A stretch of 48,373 nucleotides of DNA from Yinghuangia elevatio (GCF_040649515.1 NZ_JBEZFP010000064.1:1-48373); one strand, 5' to 3'. Positions 25,183 through 33,589 are shown, counted from the stretch's first letter. The notes: a model not told the origin generated them from the sequence alone. Numbers and translations are program-made.

Positions 25183-25474
25183 GGAGATCTCCGTGAAGCG
25201 GGACGCATCGACGAACACAACGCGGTCGGCGTAGCCGAACGCGCCGGTGTCGACGACGCCACCGAGGAAGAACCGGCCGTTCTGGTTCGCGACGACCAGA
25301 GCCTGGCCGTCGCCCGCATGCCGCGCATCGGTGCCGAGCACGCAGACCACCACGCACTCCACAGTCCGTGGTGAGCACGGATGTCGGACGAGCCGCTCTG
25401 GCTCAGGGTTGGTGCCAGTTCCTCCGATCAGGCCCCGCGCAACGCTCGTCCGGACCGACAGAGAGAAGAACCTC
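25183..25474. other. gap with a protein-like minus-strand frame
   Basis: Between the LuxR-ATPase stop and the secreted protein start, the minus strand translates as VVCVLGTDARHAGDGQALV and on through GRFFLGGVVDTGAFGYADRV with GC-rich third positions. It continues into the 3' end of the LuxR gene in antisense without its own stop nearby. It may be a remnant of another gene cut off here. No family was recognised, so no gene is called. Confidence 0.3.
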
Positions 25475-26362
25475 GTGAAGGCATACGGCAAGATGTTCGC
25501 GTCGGCGGTGACCCTCGGCCTCACCGTCCTCGCCACACAGGTGTCGGGAACCACGCCGGCGTCAGCGGCCAGCATTCCGCCCGGTTCCGTGCAAGTCTTC
25601 GCCAAATCGTCGCCGGTCAACAATCTGGCGACGAAGGCCCCTTTCCGCGCGAACTGCCCGTCCGGCCAGCGGGTGCTCGGCGGCGGCGCGTTCACGGTCG
25701 GCGGCGTCCACGCCGTCATCACTCAGATGCAGCCGATCCACACCGATAGCGGGGACAGCTTCGAAGTCACCGCGGCGGCGGACCAGTTCGGCATACCCTC
25801 GGCATGGAACTTCCAGGTGTTCGCATTCTGCGCCGCGGTTCCCGCCGCGCTGGGCGTGGAGATCGTCTCCCACGCCAACGCGCCGACATCGGCCAGTACG
25901 GACCAGGCTCCGTCGCAGTGCCCGGGAGGCAAGCAATTGATCGGCGCCGGCGGCAAGATCACCAACGGCAACGGGCAGGTGGACCTGGGCACCTTCACCA
26001 ACAGCAGCGGGTGGTTCGCGTTCGGCAGCGCCGCGTTTGCCAAGGAGGACGCCGACGGGTTCGCCGGCAACTACACCGTCACGGGCTACTCGGTCTGCGC
26101 GAAGGCGAATGCCTTCGGCGACTTCCAGCAGTTCAAGACCCAGTTCACCACGTCCGCCCCGAGCCAGTCCCAGATCGTCGCCTGCCCGTCCGGGCTGAGG
26201 CTCACCGGCCTTGCCGGCGGCACGACAACGCCCGGCACGCACTTCCAGGAGATCGCGCCGCACACCACCAACGCCCCCAACCTCGCCGACTTCGGTGCCC
26301 AGTCGTCGGTCCCGGCCGGCGGGCCTTGGCTCATGGAGACGACCGTCTTCTGCGCCAAGTAG
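25475..26362 (+). CDS. secreted protein with three Cys-bounded repeats
   Basis: This 295-residue protein has a Sec signal peptide (VKAYGKMFASAVTLGLTVLATQVSG then TTPASA) with a likely cut after Ala-Ser-Ala. The mature part holds three repeats of about 85 residues. Each starts with a Cys motif (CPSGQRVLGGGAF, CPGGKQLIGAGGKI, CPSGLRLTGLAGG) and ends with another (FAFCA, YSVCA, VFCAK). Six cysteines in three pairs suggest one disulfide per repeat. From memory, single repeats of this type occur in other secreted actinobacterial proteins of unknown role. GAGAGAAG precedes the GTG. A strong terminator follows at 26388. Confidence 0.88.
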   Translation: MKAYGKMFASAVTLGLTVLATQVSGTTPASAASIPPGSVQVFAKSSPVNNLATKAPFRANCPSGQRVLGGGAFTVGGVHAVITQMQPIHTDSGDSFEVTAAADQFGIPSAWNFQVFAFCAAVPAALGVEIVSHANAPTSASTDQAPSQCPGGKQLIGAGGKITNGNGQVDLGTFTNSSGWFAFGSAAFAKEDADGFAGNYTVTGYSVCAKANAFGDFQQFKTQFTTSAPSQSQIVACPSGLRLTGLAGGTTTPGTHFQEIAPHTTNAPNLADFGAQSSVPAGGPWLMETTVFCAK

Positions 26363-26387
26363 CCGCGGCGGCAGTGGTCAGCGCGGG

Positions 26388-26409
26388 AGCACGCCCTTCG
26401 GGGCGTGCT
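26388..26409 (+). terminator. hairpin terminator after the secreted protein gene
   Basis: A perfect nine-base stem (AGCACGCCC / GGGCGTGCT) closed by the stable tetraloop TTCG lies 25 bases after the stop. No long T-run follows, which is usual for GC-rich actinomycetes. Confidence 0.75.
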
Positions 26410-26520
26410 GCTTACGGTGCTGCCCGACCGTGGAGACCTCCCCGGCGCGCGCTGACAGCTTGCAGTGAAGACGAACTGTCGGATTCGCCGGCCCCCTCGG
26501 ATCCCTGGTTGTTTGTCACG

Positions 26521-26553
26521 CGCATGGGCCCGCGGCGGGAGCGGGCCCATGCG
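26521..26553. terminator. hairpin terminator between convergent genes
   Basis: CGCATGGGCCCGC and GCGGGCCCATGCG form a perfect 13-base stem with a seven-base loop, 12 bases past the stop of the minus-strand hydrolase gene. It can act in both directions between the two convergent genes. Confidence 0.75.
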
Positions 26554-26565
26554 GTGGTGCGTCGG

Positions 26566-27363
26566 TCAGCGGTGTACCTCGTCGAGGAATGCGCGCATGG
26601 AGTCGAGCCATTCCTGCGGGCGCTCGACGAAGGGCAGGTGACCGCATTCGATCTCTGCGAGGCGGGCTCCGGCGATACCGTCCGCAACCTCCCGGTGCAG
26701 GTGCGGTGTGGCCAGTTGGTCGAGGGTCGTCGATATGACGAGTGTCGGTGCGCGTACCGCCGCCAGGTCGGCCCGTACGTCGATGTGCGCGACAAGTTGG
26801 ACGTGGTCCTCGGTGCCGGGCGGGGTGTTGGCGGCGCTGTCCTTGACCAGCGTGTCGACGGTGGCCTGGTCGAGTCGATCCAGCATGGGGGCGCTGAAGC
26901 CGGTCAGGATCAGGAACTCGGCAAGCCGGTTCGGGTCCAGCTCCAAGGCGCGCAGGTGGCCGAGCCACGCGCGGGCCGCGAGACGCAGGCGAGGGTTCGG
27001 GTGGGCGAACCCTGCGGTCAGGACGAGCGCCTTGACGCGCTCGGGATGCCGGGTCGTCGCGCGGATGGCCAGGGGCACGCCCATCGAGTAGCCCGCGATG
27101 GCGAACGTCTCCAGGCCTTCCTCGACGGCGGTTGCCACGAGTTGGTCGGCCAGGGTGTCCAGGTCGAGGGGTTCGGTGGCGCGTGGGGTGCGGCCGGTGC
27201 CCGGATAGTCGGGGCCCACCACGGTGTACCGCTGGGCGAGGCCGTCGAGGATCGGCCCGAAGTTGGGCTCGACGCCGCCGCCTCCGCCGTGGGCGAGGAG
27301 CAGTCCTGGTCCGGTGCCCCGGACGATGCGGGAGAGCGGCGATGCGGGGAGGGTGCGTGTCAT
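26566..27363 (-). CDS. alpha/beta-hydrolase fold protein
   Basis: This 265-residue hydrolase has the oxyanion-loop region LLLAHGGGGGVEPNFG and the nucleophile elbow GYSMG (AIAGYSMGVPLAIRA). The acid is probably Asp in ISTTLDQLATP and the general base His in IECGHLPFVERP. Length and order match proline-iminopeptidase or menaquinone-pathway-like hydrolases; the substrate is unknown. It lies downstream of the MFS exporter on the same strand, separated by two 28-base tandem repeats. AAGGACGG precedes the ATG. It is probably in one transcription unit with the exporter, under MerR control. Confidence 0.9.
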   Translation of the reverse strand: MTRTLPASPLSRIVRGTGPGLLLAHGGGGGVEPNFGPILDGLAQRYTVVGPDYPGTGRTPRATEPLDLDTLADQLVATAVEEGLETFAIAGYSMGVPLAIRATTRHPERVKALVLTAGFAHPNPRLRLAARAWLGHLRALELDPNRLAEFLILTGFSAPMLDRLDQATVDTLVKDSAANTPPGTEDHVQLVAHIDVRADLAAVRAPTLVISTTLDQLATPHLHREVADGIAGARLAEIECGHLPFVERPQEWLDSMRAFLDEVHR

Positions 27364-27373
27364 GTCCGTCCTT

Positions 27374-27429
27374 GATGATGATCTGTCGAGATGTACTACT
27401 CGATGGTGATGTGTCGGGATGTACTACTC
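27374..27429. repeat. tandem 28-base repeat across the MFS stop codon
   Basis: Two copies of a 28-base unit (27374-27401 and 27402-27429) differ at only three positions. On the minus strand each carries GAGTAGTACATC, so the duplication covers the end of the MFS coding sequence including its TAG stop and inserts a spacer before the hydrolase gene. Confidence 0.8.
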
Positions 27430-28641
27430 GGCGGTGCGGTCAAGCCGTGCGGCGGCCAGCGCCGGGGCGAGCGCGACGAGCGCCACCGCGCCGCCGAGCC
27501 AGGCCAGGTCGGGAAGTCCGAGTCCGGTGTCGAGAGCGCGGCCGCCAAGCCACGAACCGCCCGCGATACCGAGGTTGAAGGCCGAGGCGCTGACGGCCGT
27601 CACGAGCGTCGGCGCGCCGGGGCCGGCGTCGAGCGCGCGCTCCTGAAGCAGCGGAACCAGTACGGCCGATGCCGTCCCGAGTGCGAACACCGCGCCCACG
27701 GCGGCCAATTGCGCGTGGATGGCACCCGCGGTCAACGCCAGCACCGAGGCGAGCACGACGATCGCGACGCACAACGCGCTGGCGGGTGCGCGGTCCGCCA
27801 GTCTCCCACCGAGGCCGTTGCCGAGCAGCGCGCCCACACCGAACACCGCGAGCAGGACCGAGACGCCCGCGCTGGAGAAGCCGCCGGGGCCTTGCAGCAG
27901 CGGACTGATGTACGTGTAGGCCGTGAACAGGCCGGCCTGGACGAGCACCGTGGCGGCCAAGACCAGGCCCACGCGCGGGCGCAGGAGTGCGGCCACCTCC
28001 GTGCGCGGCGTCGGCGGGGCGGCTGACCGCGGACGGACCAGCGTCGCGGCCGCGACGAAGACCAGCAGGGCGAACGCGGCGATGCCCCAGAAGGTCGTAC
28101 GCCACCCGAACCGGTCGCCGATCCATGTGCCGAGCGGGGCCCCGAGCACCGACGCGAGGTTCCACCCGGACGCGACCACCGCCACCACGCGCCCGCGCTG
28201 CCCGGCCGGCGCACTGGATATGGCCGCCACCATCGCGACGGCGAACGTCGTACTGTGCGTGAGCGCGGTGAGAACACGTGCCGCGAGCAGTGTGTCGAAG
28301 CCGGTGGCCAGGGCCGCTGCAGCGCTGCCCGCGGTGAAGGCGGCCAGCATGCCGAGCAGGACACGGCGCGGCGGCAGGCGCAGCAGGGCGATGGTGACCA
28401 GGGGTCCGGCGAGTGTGACGGTCAGCGCGTACCAGCCGACCAGGGAGCCGGTTGTCGACACCGGTCGGTCGAAATCGGCAGAGAGCGCGGGCACGAGTCC
28501 GGTCATCACATATTCGGCGGTGCCGATGATGAACACAGACGCGGTGAGCACGGCCAGTGTGGCGAGCGGGCCGAGTCGGTGCTTGAGGTGCCTGCGCCCG
28601 GCCGGAGCGTCGCCGGTGGGGGCGGTTGCAGTGGTCGCCAT
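27424..28641 (-). CDS. MFS transporter, DHA1 (drug/sugar efflux) type
   Basis: This 405-residue protein has 12 predicted membrane helices. The first follows GPLATLAVLTASVFIIGTAEYVMTGLVPAL, and the loop between helices 2 and 3 carries a weak LPPRR-type motif. GWRTTFW and the segment SAFNLGIAGGSWLGG are typical of AraJ/SotB-like exporters. Its promoter has the 19-base spacer and dyad of MerR-activated genes and sits seven bases from the ATG, so the message appears leaderless. The divergent MerR protein is the obvious regulator. Likely role: export of the compound sensed by MerR. Confidence 0.92.
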   Translation of the reverse strand: MATTATAPTGDAPAGRRHLKHRLGPLATLAVLTASVFIIGTAEYVMTGLVPALSADFDRPVSTTGSLVGWYALTVTLAGPLVTIALLRLPPRRVLLGMLAAFTAGSAAAALATGFDTLLAARVLTALTHSTTFAVAMVAAISSAPAGQRGRVVAVVASGWNLASVLGAPLGTWIGDRFGWRTTFWGIAAFALLVFVAAATLVRPRSAAPPTPRTEVAALLRPRVGLVLAATVLVQAGLFTAYTYISPLLQGPGGFSSAGVSVLLAVFGVGALLGNGLGGRLADRAPASALCVAIVVLASVLALTAGAIHAQLAAVGAVFALGTASAVLVPLLQERALDAGPGAPTLVTAVSASAFNLGIAGGSWLGGRALDTGLGLPDLAWLGGAVALVALAPALAAARLDRTAE

Positions 28642-28648
28642 GCCGCGA

Positions 28649-28679
28649 AGCTAAGGTCTGACATCGATGTCAGAGTCAA
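28649..28679 (-). promoter_or_regulatory. MerR-type promoter with 19-base spacer and 18-base dyad
   Basis: On the minus strand TTGACT (28679-28674) and TTAGCT (28654-28649) are separated by 19 bases. The spacer contains most of the perfect palindrome TCTGACATCGATGTCAGA (28657-28674). This is the hallmark of MerR-family activation, in which the activator untwists an over-long spacer. The -10 box ends seven bases from the MFS ATG. Confidence 0.8.
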
Positions 28680-28700
28680 GCGCGGGAAGTGAGGTTCGCA

Positions 28701-29060
28701 ATGGCAATGCGCATGGGCGAGATGGTCCGGCGGACCGGAGTGAACGAGCGACTGCTGCGCTACTACGAGACGCAGGGACTCCTGTCGCCCTCTCGCCTCC
28801 CCAGCGGCTACCGCGAATACGCCGAGACCGACGTCGCCACGGTGCGGCGCATCCGCACCCTGCTCAACGCCGGGTTGTCGACGACGGTCATCGCCCAGGT
28901 GCTGCCCTGCGTCCGCGACGACGGACCGCGCCTGGTCCCGACCTGCGCGGACCTGATCGCCCAACTCCGTGACGAACGCGCCCGAATCGACGCCGCAATC
29001 GCCGACCTGGCAGCCTCACGCGACCTCCTGGACACCGTGATCACGGCAAAGCCGGGATAA
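28701..29060 (+). CDS. MerR-family transcriptional regulator
   Basis: This 119-residue protein has the winged HTH (MGEMVRRTGVNERLLRYYETQGLLSPSRLPSGYREY) and the dimerisation coiled coil (AQLRDERARIDAAIADLAASRDLLDTVI). The effector region is minimal with one Cys in VLPCVRDD and one in VPTCADL, so thiol or metal sensing is possible. I chose the ATG at 28701, preceded by GTGAGG. ATG at 28707 and GTG at 28689 are alternatives. It should activate the divergent MFS exporter through the dyad at 28657-28674. Confidence 0.92.
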   Translation: MAMRMGEMVRRTGVNERLLRYYETQGLLSPSRLPSGYREYAETDVATVRRIRTLLNAGLSTTVIAQVLPCVRDDGPRLVPTCADLIAQLRDERARIDAAIADLAASRDLLDTVITAKPG

Positions 29061-29123
29061 GAGATAGTCCTCGAAACGCCCGGAGCAGGGCCTTCGGGGC
29101 TCGGACAATTTCCCGGCCTCCGC

Positions 29124-29477
29124 TCACTTCCTCCGCTCACCCAGGACGCAGAACTCGTTGCCCTCGGGGTCCAAGAGGGTCACCCAGTGCTGCTCGCCCT
29201 GCTCGGTGTCGGCGCGCCGGGCGCCGAGGGAGAGCAGCCGGGCGACTTCGGCTTCCTGGTCGTCGGGGCGGAAGTCGGGGTGGAGCCGGTTCTTCGACGT
29301 CTTGCCCTCGGGGACGGGCACGAAGAGCAGGCCGGGCATCCGGTCCGGCTCAGGACGGATCTCGATGATCTCCTCGGTTTCGTCGACCACAACCCAGCCG
29401 AGAGCCTCCGCCCACCAGCGCCCGAGAGCGACGGGGTCGGCGGAGTCGACGATGATTTGTTCCCATTCCAGTGCCAT
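29124..29477 (-). CDS. VOC-family protein (glyoxalase-like domain)
   Basis: This 117-residue glyoxalase-like protein begins ALEWEQIIVDSADPVALGRWWAEALGWVVV, includes LLFVPVPEGKTSKNRLHPDFR and ends WVTLLDPEGNEFCVLGE. These are the features of the short actinobacterial VOC proteins (Glyoxalase_6 type), which may bind small ligands or metals. It has no obvious operon partner. Two ATGs are available at 29489 and 29477; I chose the one just before ALEWEQ. Confidence 0.9.
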   Translation of the reverse strand: MALEWEQIIVDSADPVALGRWWAEALGWVVVDETEEIIEIRPEPDRMPGLLFVPVPEGKTSKNRLHPDFRPDDQEAEVARLLSLGARRADTEQGEQHWVTLLDPEGNEFCVLGERRK

Positions 29478-29714
29478 GGGCCCGAGCATAGACAGGGCCG
29501 TCGGTCCACCCCGCGAAGCCGGGGCTGGACCAAGTTCGTGATGCCGAATTCGGTCCGGCGCGTGGCGACAGCCCTTCGAGGCCGGGCTGGTTGTCGGTCC
29601 GGACGGCACGTCGCGCTGGGCATGGCGGGCCTTCCAGTCGGTCGTCTCGTCGGTTCGGGTGCTTCGGCGGCGAGACACGGAACCGCACGCGTGGATAACG
29701 CGAGAGGATGGGGC

Positions 29715-29912
29715 ATGCCCGAGACTGCCTCCGAACACCGCGTCCGCGCCGAAGCCCTCGCCGACGAAGCCCATCACCTCCACCAACTGCTCCTCGACGG
29801 CGAGTTGTCCGGCTCCGAGCGGGCCTTGGTGATCAGCCATCTCCACGCGCTGGCTACTCTGGGGCAGCTCTTCCTCGGACTGTCGCAGCCGCCGGACGCG
29901 GACAGGACGTGA
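29715..29912 (+). CDS. small helical hypothetical protein (65 aa)
   Basis: The reading MPETASEHRVRAEALADEAHHLHQLLLDGELSGSERALVISHLHALATLGQLFLGLSQPPDADRT is entirely helical in character, acidic at both ends and rich in Leu and His. Third positions are GC-rich. GAGAGGATGGGG lies before the ATG. No family was recognised. It may be a small dimeric helical protein. It stands alone between a VOC gene and a 14-TM exporter, both on the other strand. Confidence 0.6.
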   Translation: MPETASEHRVRAEALADEAHHLHQLLLDGELSGSERALVISHLHALATLGQLFLGLSQPPDADRT

Positions 29913-29966
29913 GCGACTGACGCACTGACCACCGAACCGGCGTGGCGGTGCCCGGGAATCCGGCCC

Positions 29967-31580
29967 CTATGGCTGCGCCGGGCGAGGCTGGGAGCTCGGG
30001 ATCCGCCCGGTGAAGAACATCGCAAGCAGCGCGGTGAGGGCGAGGATCGCGAGTGCGGCGCGTAGGCCGTCGAGTCGCGCGGTGGTGTTCGCGTCGACGG
30101 CGGCCTGTGCGACCGCCGGTGTCGTACCCGCCTCGGCGAGCGCGGACTTGAGCTGGTCGTCCGACAGGAACGGCACGCCGCCTTCGAGTTCCACGGTCGC
30201 CTGGCTCGTGACCGCCGCGGGGACCGCGAGGTTCCTCTCGACGCCGGTCAGGAACGACGTCGTCATCGCGGCGATCAGGATCGACCCCGCCAGTGCGGTG
30301 CCGATCGAGGCGCCGAGGTTGGTGACGGCGTTCTGGATGCCACCGACTTCCGTGCTCTTTTCGTCCGGCACCGCGGACACGGTCACCGACCCGAGCTGGG
30401 ACGCCAAGGCGCCCATGCCGAGTCCGATCAGCAGGAGGGGCACGGTGACGATCTCGGCACCCGCGTCCGCGTCGAGCGCGGCCATCAATGCCAACGCGCC
30501 GGCGAGCAGGGCGAGGATCCCGATCCGTACGACGCGCCGCGGCGAGACGTCCGGGAGGAACCGCGGAATCAGGACCGCCGCGGCCAGCAGTGTGAGCGAG
30601 AGGGGCAGAATGCGGGCTCCGGTCGCCAGCGCGGACAGGCCCAGCGCGACCGACAGGTAGAGCGGTACGACGAAGAACACGCCCATCTGCACGAGGTACT
30701 GGAAGAAGAACATCGTCAAACCGCCGGTGAGCTGACGGTTCCGCAGCATGGACGAATCCACCAGAGGCTCCCCGCCTCGGGCCGACACACGGGCCTCCCA
30801 GGACAGGAACATCCCGACCAGCGCCAGGCCGGCCAGCATCAGCCAGACGACCAGCGAGACCCCGAGCCACTCCGGCGCATCGGGCTTCGGCTGGAACCAT
30901 CCCCATTCCGCCGACCGCAGGACCCCGAACACGAAGACCCCCAGCCCCAGCGCGGACAGCACGGCGCCGACCAGGTCGATGCGCCCGTGCTCCCCACTCG
31001 GCGCGTCGGTGACCCGGCGTGCGAGCACCAGGATCACGACCACGATGACGACCTCGCCCGCGAAGACCCAGCGCCAGGAGAAGTACGTGGTGGCCACGCC
31101 ACCGATCAGCGGCCCCACCGCGATCGCCGCGGCCCCTGCCGCCGCGACCATTCCGTACGCGGAAGCACGCCGCTCCACCGGGAAGTTTCCCGCGACCAGC
31201 GCCACAATCGCGGGCAGGATGAGGGCCGCCCCGACGCCCTCCAGGAATGCCCATCCGAGCAGAAGGACGGGCAGGTTCGGGGCCACTGCCGTCGTCAGGG
31301 AGCCGCAGCCGTAGATGCAGCAGCCGATCGTGAACGCGCGTTTGCGGCCGATGAGCCCCCCGACCTTCCCCCCGGGGATCATGAGCATCGCCATTACGAG
31401 CGTGTAGGCCGTGATCGCCCCCTGGATCCCGGTCACGGTCGTGCCCACGTCCTCGGCCACGGTGGCAATCGAGACGTTCATGACCGAGCTGTCGAGCGCC
31501 ATCAGGAATTGCCCGGCGACGAGCGGCAGGAGGACCACTCCCGACGCCGCACGTCCCGGCACCTGCGCACCAACCGCCAT
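29967..31580 (-). CDS. MFS transporter, DHA2 (14-TM) drug-efflux type
   Basis: This 537-residue protein begins with VVLLPLVAGQFLMALDSSVMNVSIATVAEDVG, the classic DHA2 start. Motif A-like GGKVGGLIGRKRAF, WRWVFAGEVVIVVV and a long loop near the C-terminus (TGVERNLAVPAAVTSQATVELEGG) follow, with about 14 membrane helices in total. DHA2 members export drugs, dyes or antibiotics. The start is the ATG at 31580; the frame is open further upstream without coding signal. It is divergent from the DUF574 methyltransferase gene. No regulator lies beside it. Confidence 0.93.
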   Translation of the reverse strand: MAVGAQVPGRAASGVVLLPLVAGQFLMALDSSVMNVSIATVAEDVGTTVTGIQGAITAYTLVMAMLMIPGGKVGGLIGRKRAFTIGCCIYGCGSLTTAVAPNLPVLLLGWAFLEGVGAALILPAIVALVAGNFPVERRASAYGMVAAAGAAAIAVGPLIGGVATTYFSWRWVFAGEVVIVVVILVLARRVTDAPSGEHGRIDLVGAVLSALGLGVFVFGVLRSAEWGWFQPKPDAPEWLGVSLVVWLMLAGLALVGMFLSWEARVSARGGEPLVDSSMLRNRQLTGGLTMFFFQYLVQMGVFFVVPLYLSVALGLSALATGARILPLSLTLLAAAVLIPRFLPDVSPRRVVRIGILALLAGALALMAALDADAGAEIVTVPLLLIGLGMGALASQLGSVTVSAVPDEKSTEVGGIQNAVTNLGASIGTALAGSILIAAMTTSFLTGVERNLAVPAAVTSQATVELEGGVPFLSDDQLKSALAEAGTTPAVAQAAVDANTTARLDGLRAALAILALTALLAMFFTGRIPSSQPRPAQP

Positions 31581-31907
31581 GGACGCATCGTGCCAACCGA
31601 ATGTGCGATCGCGGGACTGCACCGCCGCGATGTCAGCCAGACGGCGGCGCCTGAGTACATGGGCCAGCCGGCCGGCCTGCGACGGCAAGCCGATCGCCCG
31701 TGCGCCGAGCCCTCGGGGCGATGTCCAGATGCCGGTTGGGCGGCGTCGGTGTCGGGCAGTGCGTCGACGCAGCCGAGACAGGGCCGAGAGAAGGCGGTGG
31801 GGCCTTTCGTACCGGGAGTTGGCGGGACCGATGCGCGGGCGGTCGGGCGGGGTGGATATCGTCGGGGTGCGCGTTGCTTCGTCGCCTGGCCGGAGGGGGT
31901 GGTCGAG
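31581..31907. other. divergent intergenic region (MFS / DUF574)
   Basis: The 327 bases hold the divergent promoters of the exporter and the methyltransferase. No strong inverted repeat or gene was seen. GGAGGGGG near 31891-31898 is the ribosome binding site of the methyltransferase. Confidence 0.4.
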
Positions 31908-32762
31908 ATGTCCGACGACACCACGCCGTGGCGTTTGCCGCGGGGGAACGAGATCGAAACCCAGAGTCCTCAGGGGATCGACACGTCAGTCGCGCATCCC
32001 GCACGCATGTACGACTACTACCTCGACGGCAAGAACAACTTCGCCGTCGACCGTGCTGCCGCCGATCGGATCCTGGATGCCGCCCCGGAAGCGCGCCTCG
32101 TGGTCCAGGCGGGCCGCCAATTCCTGCGCCGCGCGGTGCGTTTCGCGGCCGAGCGGGGGATGACCCAGTTCCTCGACATCGGCACCGGCCTGCCCACCGA
32201 AGGCAGCGTCCACGAGGTGGCCCAGGCCATCCGGCCCGAGACCCGGGTGGCGTACGTCGACAACGACCCGGTCGTCCTGGCCCACGCACGCGCCCTGATG
32301 CCCGGTGACCCGCGGGGCCGGGTCACGTACACGCAGGCTGACGCGCGCGAACCCGACAAGGTGATCGGCGCCGCCGACGTGGGCGAGGTCGTCGACTTCG
32401 ACCTGCCGGTCGTCGTCGTGCTGGCGATGCTCCTGCACTTCATCCGGGACGAAGAGGACCCGGCGGGCATCGTCGCCCGCCTGCGCGAGGCCATGGCCCC
32501 GGGAAGCATGCTGATCGTCAGCCATGTGACGTACCGGTCGGAGGAGTTGAAGCACCTCGCCGAAGAGGTGTACGAGCGGACGAACTCCCCCGTTGTCCCC
32601 CGCACCAGGGAGGAGATCGCCGCACTCCTCGACGGCTTCGACCTGGTGGACCCGGGCCTGGTCAGGATTCCGCTGTGGCGCCCCGAGCCGGACGCCCCGC
32701 TGCTGAGCGAAGAAGACCTCGACAACATCGTCGTGTTCGGGGCAGTGGGGATTCGCACGTAG
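31908..32762 (+). CDS. DUF574 SAM-dependent methyltransferase
   Basis: This 284-residue protein has the S-adenosyl methyltransferase layout of DUF574: HPARMYDYYLDGKNNFAVDR, TQFLDIGTGLPTEGSVHEVAQ, RVAYVDNDPVVLAHARALM, then VVVLAMLLHFIRDEEDP and LIVSHVTYRSEELKHLAEEVYERTNSPVVPRTREEI. This family is expanded in Streptomyces and often paired with XRE and DUF397 genes; here it stands alone. The methyl acceptor is unknown. GGAGGGGG precedes the ATG. Confidence 0.93.
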   Translation: MSDDTTPWRLPRGNEIETQSPQGIDTSVAHPARMYDYYLDGKNNFAVDRAAADRILDAAPEARLVVQAGRQFLRRAVRFAAERGMTQFLDIGTGLPTEGSVHEVAQAIRPETRVAYVDNDPVVLAHARALMPGDPRGRVTYTQADAREPDKVIGAADVGEVVDFDLPVVVVLAMLLHFIRDEEDPAGIVARLREAMAPGSMLIVSHVTYRSEELKHLAEEVYERTNSPVVPRTREEIAALLDGFDLVDPGLVRIPLWRPEPDAPLLSEEDLDNIVVFGAVGIRT

Positions 32763-32953
32763 GACGGGTGGCGGCGACCGGCCGGACGGCGGCCGCGGGG
32801 TGTCCGGGGCGGTCCGAATGCGGACCCTGTCGGGCACACGTCGATCCGAACTGCGATGTCGCGTCGACGAGGTGTCCATCCGCGCCCCTGTGCCGAGTTG
32901 AGGACGCTGAACTGCCTTTCACGGTCCGGCGCGTGGCCACCGTCCGCGGTACT

Positions 32954-33100
32954 TCATTGCCCGGCAAAACGGTCGTGGATGACGCGGGGGAGGGTGACGT
33001 CGGGGGCCGCATAGGCGACATTGGTGGGGCCGGGGTAGTCGAAGCCGTCTTCGGCCGGTCGGTGGCGGGTCGCGCCGGCGAGCGCGCGCCCGAACGGAGA
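32954..33100 (-). pseudogene. possible C-terminal gene remnant
   Basis: The minus strand reads RALAGATRHRPAEDGFDY, then PGPTNVAYAAPDVTLPRVIH and DRFAGQ before TGA at 32954-32956. Third positions are almost all G or C. Upstream, the frame loses coding character near 33100 where the DUF3703 gene begins on the other strand. It looks like the surviving tail of a gene whose body is gone. The parent family was not recognised. Confidence 0.3.
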
Positions 33101-33121
33101 TGATGTCGATGGAGGACCACT

Positions 33122-33496
33122 GTGCCGAGCCGTGCGATGCCGGATGCGCTCCGGGCCGCGTACGCCGCCGAGATGGCCGCCGCCCGCGCCGCGGGGCCGA
33201 CCGCGGACCGGTGGAAGGCGGCTGAGCGCGCGCACATCCTGTCCCAGCCCTGGCCGGGCGCCCACACCCGTACCCACGCGGTGATGCTGCGTCTGGCGTT
33301 CCGGGACCGCGATGCGCGCGAAGTGGTGGGCCAGGCCGTGCGGTTGCTCGTCGCCGCGCCCGGTTCGGCCGCGGGCAGATACCCGTCCGGCAACACCGGC
33401 CGTACCCGTGATGGCCTGACCCGGCCGATGCCGGTGCCCGAGGACTTGGCGGCTCTGCTGCGCGCCGCGGGCGTGACGCTCGGCCCATCGGCCTGA
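33122..33496 (+). CDS. DUF3703 family protein
   Basis: This 124-residue protein matches DUF3703 as I recall it: ALRAAYAAEMAAARAAGPTADRWKAAERAHILSQPWPGAHTRTHAVMLRLAFRDRDAREVVGQAVRLLVAAPGSAAGRYPSGNTG and the C-terminal PMPVPEDLAALL. Conserved His and Trp around HILSQPW and HTRTH suggest a metal or ligand site. The biochemical role is not known to me. GGAGGA lies before the GTG start. The next gene runs convergently, with a 13-base tandem repeat in between. Confidence 0.88.
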   Translation: MPSRAMPDALRAAYAAEMAAARAAGPTADRWKAAERAHILSQPWPGAHTRTHAVMLRLAFRDRDAREVVGQAVRLLVAAPGSAAGRYPSGNTGRTRDGLTRPMPVPEDLAALLRAAGVTLGPSA

Positions 33497-33525
33497 CCTA
33501 CCTGGGAGCGGGCTTGATCGGCCGG

Positions 33526-33570
33526 CTCCAGAGCCGAGCTCCAGAGCCGAACTCTAGAGCCGAGCTTCAG
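33526..33570. repeat. 13-base tandem repeat between convergent genes
   Basis: Three full units of the type CTCCAGAGCCGAG (33526, 33539, 33552) plus a six-base partial fill the junction between the DUF3703 and hydrolase genes. The units differ by one or two bases. Confidence 0.8.
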
Positions 33571-33589
33571 ACAGGGCCCGGGCCGGGTG

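Noticed and set aside
25183..25375. Minus-strand protein-like frame in the gap after the LuxR-ATPase gene
   Set aside because: It has no clear start or stop of its own and runs on into antisense of the LuxR gene. It could be a remnant, but a gene call is not supported.
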